From NCBI GenBank assembly GCA_036571765.1, contig BROE01000023.1, positions 760,950 through 824,949 on the forward strand: a DNA stretch of 64,000 nt, in the 5' to 3' direction. A program made the position numbers and the translations under genes. The notes under the pieces are model-generated. The model made no database searches. It saw only the letters and a list, made by a program, of their open reading frames with translations, and had not been told where the DNA came from. This DNA comes from Plecoglossus altivelis (lineage: Eukaryota > Chordata > Actinopteri > Osmeriformes > Plecoglossidae). Numbering within the stretch: the first letter of the stretch is position 1; the number at the start of each line of letters is the position of its first letter. This document shows, piece after piece, positions 60,500 to 64,000 of the stretch.

Positions 60500-60950
60500 G
60501 ATTCCTTAAGCACAGCTTTGAATCCCATAAGAAGACAAGATGATGAATGTCCTCTTGGGGTAGACAGTGCTCTGTATAGGAGACCCAGCCTCCTTTTACA
60601 CTCCCTGATACTTCCACAAGTTGAATAATTCATGAATAGATTTCCGTAAACTGTATATGTAGACAGTGCAATTTTGAATAAACAGTTGGGCTGTATTGTA
60701 CAATTATTCTTTTATAAATGCTGTAGTGGAAAAGGTGTACTAGACTTCATTTTGATTCTTAGCTAACTTTGGGTTGCTGACACACAATCATCTAAATGCA
60801 AATCTCAGTTTTACACATTGGAAGCATACTTTATGGTCTTATATGATCATCTTTAATTGCATATTCCACCAATTGTCCATATTGTACACAGAAATACTTA
60901 TCTGAATCAGTTGGATGTTTTAGATGAATAAAAAAAATGCTCATAGAACT
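60500..60950 (-). pseudogene. NITR-12: highly decayed V and I domain relic
   Basis: On the minus strand, about 60840-60950 reads MSIFFIHLKHPTDSDKYFCVQYGQLVEYA, the end of an Ig V domain (L-x-H-P-T-DSDKYFC corresponding to the QPSDSAMYFC of its neighbours). Downstream on the same strand, 60500-60625 has lost most of an I exon but keeps gtgtaaaaggaggctgggtctcctatacagagc...ctaccccaagagg, matching the CEKSPEAGSPTQS...NLPKR coding segment. Order and strand are those of a NITR gene. No signal, TM or tail exons were found. Reading frames are broken. It lies directly downstream of NITR-13. Confidence 0.6.
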
Positions 60951-61044
60951 GCCCCGCCACCAACATAAACTCTCAAGGAAGACAAGGAAAAGCTCATAGA
61001 AAAAGTCCCTTGAGGAGAAAAATATAGTATATAGAGGAGCAATA

Positions 61045-63538
61045 TCAGTGAGGGATCCCCTCCTCCAGCGATAGTTGGTGAATTTGATGCCTCACTTCAG
61101 AGTAGATTAGGTTTTCCTTCTTTCTCCTGAGCTTAGTTTTCTTGTCAGTGAACACTAGAGTGGAGTAGTTCAGGTCAACATCATCGTTGACCTGGGACAA
61201 CAAAAACAGAATAATTTCAACAATTTATTAAAATATGCAGGTAATTTTCATGCTGGTAAATAAACAAGTTCCTTGTAACGACTCATAAGTATGCAAGATT
61301 GGTGAGTTTTTAAATTGAATACAGAAGTACATCCAAACATGTATATAGTAACTAAATAATCTAAGCTGTGAAAGTACTGTACCAAATTTATAATCAGATA
61401 TGTATTTCTCCAAATTACCTTATTTGCTCTGCTGACAGAGGCAGTTCTGAAGTCTGTTTGACAATCGTACGTGTCTGGCCTCTCTTACAATATAAACACA
61501 AGAACACTTTCAGAATTATTTGTATTTTAAACTTTTTAGAGTCTGCCATGCTATGCTTAAACTGTACTTTAAACCAGTTCCAAGAGAGTAACTATGTAAT
61601 ATCAAGAAAATGGGAATATTGTGAAAAGTAATTACAAACTAGCGCATTACTCCTTCTTCAGTAATACACTGTTAATCTGACAGAGTGAAGTCATTCATTA
61701 CCTGTACAGACATCACAACGTGTCCACTTCATTTTCCAACAGACGATAATGTTGACAGTCAGACTCATTATCAAAACAAATGTCATCAGGCAAGATAGGA
61801 CAATGCGATAAGGATGATTCTGACCACCCGGTACATCTGGGAATTGAAATGTCAATTACTAATTTTCTTTTCTTTATAATTTGAGTGGATTTGATTGGAA
61901 ATAAATGCTGTTCAAATGATTATTTCGGTCAAATAATCACTTGATATTTCAAATAGCAAGAATTTTGCAGTGTATTAGTATTAGTGGTTTACCTTCCATG
62001 TTGGTTACATTCCCAAACAGTATCTCCCCACATAAGGCCAAGCACATTAGTAAGTCCCAGCATCAGAGAGGCTGAGATTCCTCTTGGGGAGGTTGTAGCC
62101 ACAGCTCTGTGTAGGAGGAATCTCTGTATAAAGGAATCTTGGACGGTATTGCCCTGAACCATGTCTGAACCAATAGACACTGTTCTCCTGCAGAGGTCTT
62201 TGTGTATATTGTACAGTTCAAAGTTACAGAGTCTCCTGGTTTATATGCCTCAGACACTGAGTGCTGTACAAGAACAGCTGTGTTTTTTGGTTCAAATTCT
62301 GAAAAAGTGTAAACTCAAACACAATTCAATCACCACTAAATTATGGAAATCATATTTGACTCAAGGTTCTGTACGTTTTTGGTCTCAGATTTATTTGTTA
62401 AGTGGTTATTGTTATATTTTCAAGATTTAGTCCATTTATTTTCTATGTTTAGTTCAGTTGTTCATTTCAGTATATGATTGGCATCTGATCGCTTGATCAG
62501 GGCACTCTATTTATTCCGTTCAGTTTCATGTTATTAGTAAGGTATTGTTCGTGTTTGCATGACTTAATAAGCCTCCTGTTCCCAGCAATTTTGATAGCCA
62601 TTCAGTGTGTCAACGTCTAAGGTTTTTTTTTAATACCTAAAAAGCGTCTTATGACTTCATCCTTGCTGTGATCCTTTGTTTGGGGTTTTGCATATACCGG
62701 CTCTAATATTCAGCCTGAGCTTTACTCAGCTTCTGACTTGCCCTTAAGTACGGTTGCCTTGGATTTCTTGTAACAAAAATAAATGATGCATGGAGGGTAA
62801 GGAATCGTCCTCCTCCACACCCAGGCAGTGTTCATTATATAGATCTATATTACAGTTCACATAATTTACTAATCGGTTCCATTCAAACTCATTTTTGTAA
62901 ATAAGCATGAGGTGCACTGCTAATCTAAAATATTTTTTCCAACAATGATGAACAATATCAAATGAATTTATACTAAAAATTAAAATAGTCTTTACCTGTA
63001 ACAATTAGAAGAGTTCCATCTCCAAATGTTATGCCAATGGATTGAGTTGCACAGTAGTAAGTGGCTGAATCCTGTAGCTGAGTCTGGGTGATAGTCAGAT
63101 TACAATGATCGTCTCCTCTACACAAATTAATGTGTTTCGTTCCAAGTATCAGATCTTTGGTGTTAAATATAGAGGTGTGCTTAAATGATGTAACAATGAG
63201 AACTGGCTTCTGTCCAATAACCTGCTTGAACCACAGAACAACCTCATTATATCTATGGATGCAAATTAGAGCCACACTGTCTCCCTCTCTGACCAGCATG
63301 ACACGATCTGGTTGCACAAAGACGTCCTTGTTCAATGTATAAACTGCCAAGGTAAAAGGAAAACAAATGTTTTGTATTTCTGTCACCACTCAGATTCATC
63401 AGCATATATGCAATATTCAAAGAAATGTCTAAATGCCTGTGATCATGCAGGTAATAGATTCCGAAAGACAAAGCTAAAATATTTTTATGTCCTACCTGAT
63501 TTCATGTAAAACCAAAAGATGAGCCCAAATAGAATCAT
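61045..63538 (-). pseudogene. NITR-13: recent NITR-10 relative with a destroyed I domain
   Basis: Exons: 63496-63538 (signal, identical to NITR-10), 62996-63343 (V, open), 61993-62298 (I), 61702-61836 (TM), 61419-61474 and 61045-61191 (tail, TGA). V keeps C, W, YYC and FGDG. The I exon is 306 bases instead of 354: the DQCEKSPEAG region is deleted, two bases are missing in GEHSV, and the YYC motif reads TAC-TAA-TGT, a stop. TM (LSCLMTFVLIMSLTVNIIVCW) and both tail exons stay clean, with two canonical ITIMs, LNYSTL and LIYSEV. Damage is confined to the I exon, so exon skipping would restore phase (the exon begins and ends in phase 1) and could give a V-TM-ITIM protein. As a standard receptor it is a pseudogene. 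Confidence 0.85.
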
Positions 63539-64000
63539 TTCAATGACAGTCTGTATTTAACTAGGAAGTGGACATGCACATGCACATTTATATAGAAATG
63601 CCTGCAATAAGTAGGAGGGGGCACTGAACTGAGAACTGCTATTGGATATCCAGGCAAAATCATACCTTCCATTGTATCAGATAGTAATCCGACCAAAGGG
63701 TGTTTAAATGAAAATTGGTAGCCTCTAAATTGAAAGTGATATTTAACTAAAGATAGTTAAGTTTGACAACGTACTTTGGTTTTTCCCAAAACACCCAGAA
63801 GCAGGGGTGTACATTTCCTAATAACATTTTTGAAAAAGCAAATCTGTCCCTCCTATTTAACCCCTCCATTTAAGTTTTTAAAAACTTTCCCAACCACACC
63901 TGAAAACACACCTACTCCCCTGCATAACACTGTAGTCAGACATCTATACTGCCACAAAGGCATCATTGACCTGCTCAATACTACTTTGAGATTTCTTTGC
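61993..64000. repeat. Segmental duplication, right copy (continues past the window)
   Basis: Matches 49063-51165 including introns and promoter. The alignment still holds at base 64000 (ctactttgagatttctttgc in both copies), so the duplicated block extends beyond the right edge. Confidence 0.92.
63586..63594 (-). promoter_or_regulatory. TATA box of NITR-13
   Basis: tatataaat on the minus strand, 48 bases before the start codon, same as in NITR-10. Confidence 0.55.

Noticed and set aside
62744..63004. Minus-strand frames at 62744-63004 and 49859-50137 that are conserved between the two duplicates
   Set aside because: They lie in the V-I intron. Conservation follows from the recent duplication of the whole block, not from coding constraint.
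1..64000. CRISPR arrays, bacterial operons, tRNA or rRNA genes
   Set aside because: Nothing with spaced direct repeats, operon structure or recognisable RNA gene folds was seen. The DNA is clearly vertebrate.

Overview
This is vertebrate genomic DNA: split genes with GT-AG introns, microsatellites and several non-LTR retrotransposons. The Rex1- and Rex3-type elements and the immune-receptor family point to a ray-finned fish (teleost). I cannot name the species. The left edge holds the 3' end of an rbm4-type RNA-binding protein gene. Nearly everything else recognisable is a cluster of novel immune-type receptor (NITR) genes, in both orientations and separated by intergenic DNA and transposons.

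A NITR is a germline-encoded type I membrane protein with a signal peptide, a variable V-type Ig domain, a second V/C2-like I domain, a transmembrane (TM) segment and usually a tail with ITIMs. I count thirteen NITR loci, numbered left to right. Intact as written: NITR-1 (6200-8243 -), NITR-3 (16442-17613 +), NITR-4 (18757-20641 -), NITR-6 (25433-26454 -), NITR-8 (37886-40174 -) and NITR-10 (48330-50680 -). Each sums to a whole number of codons across its exons. One-base frameshifts: NITR-2 (12981-14396 +) and NITR-11 (52715-54605 +). Pseudogenes or relics: NITR-5 (21203-22616 -), NITR-7 (27600-33243 -, split by LINEs), NITR-9 (42795-43045 +), NITR-12 (60500-60950 -) and NITR-13 (61045-63538 -).

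The intact genes fall into two functional designs. NITR-1, -4, -8 and -10 have six exons (signal, V, I, TM, two cytoplasmic), all in the same phase pattern, and tails with ITIM or ITIM-like tyrosines, so they are probably inhibitory. NITR-3 and NITR-6 end a few residues after a TM segment that contains an arginine, the design of activating receptors that pair with an acidic-TM adaptor such as DAP12. Their I and TM domains share one exon, and in NITR-6 the V domain is fused in frame to the same exon. This graded, 3'-first loss of introns is the most unusual feature of the window.

Between the receptors lie: a decayed DDE transposase carrying a minisatellite (4.8-5.4 kb), a LINE relic (about 12 kb), a nested Rex1/Rex3 block with an assembly gap (28.2-32.5 kb), other Rex3 copies (44.9 kb and 55.9-57.9 kb), several dispersed repeats, and a segmental duplication of at least 2 kb that relates NITR-10 to NITR-13 and runs off the right edge.
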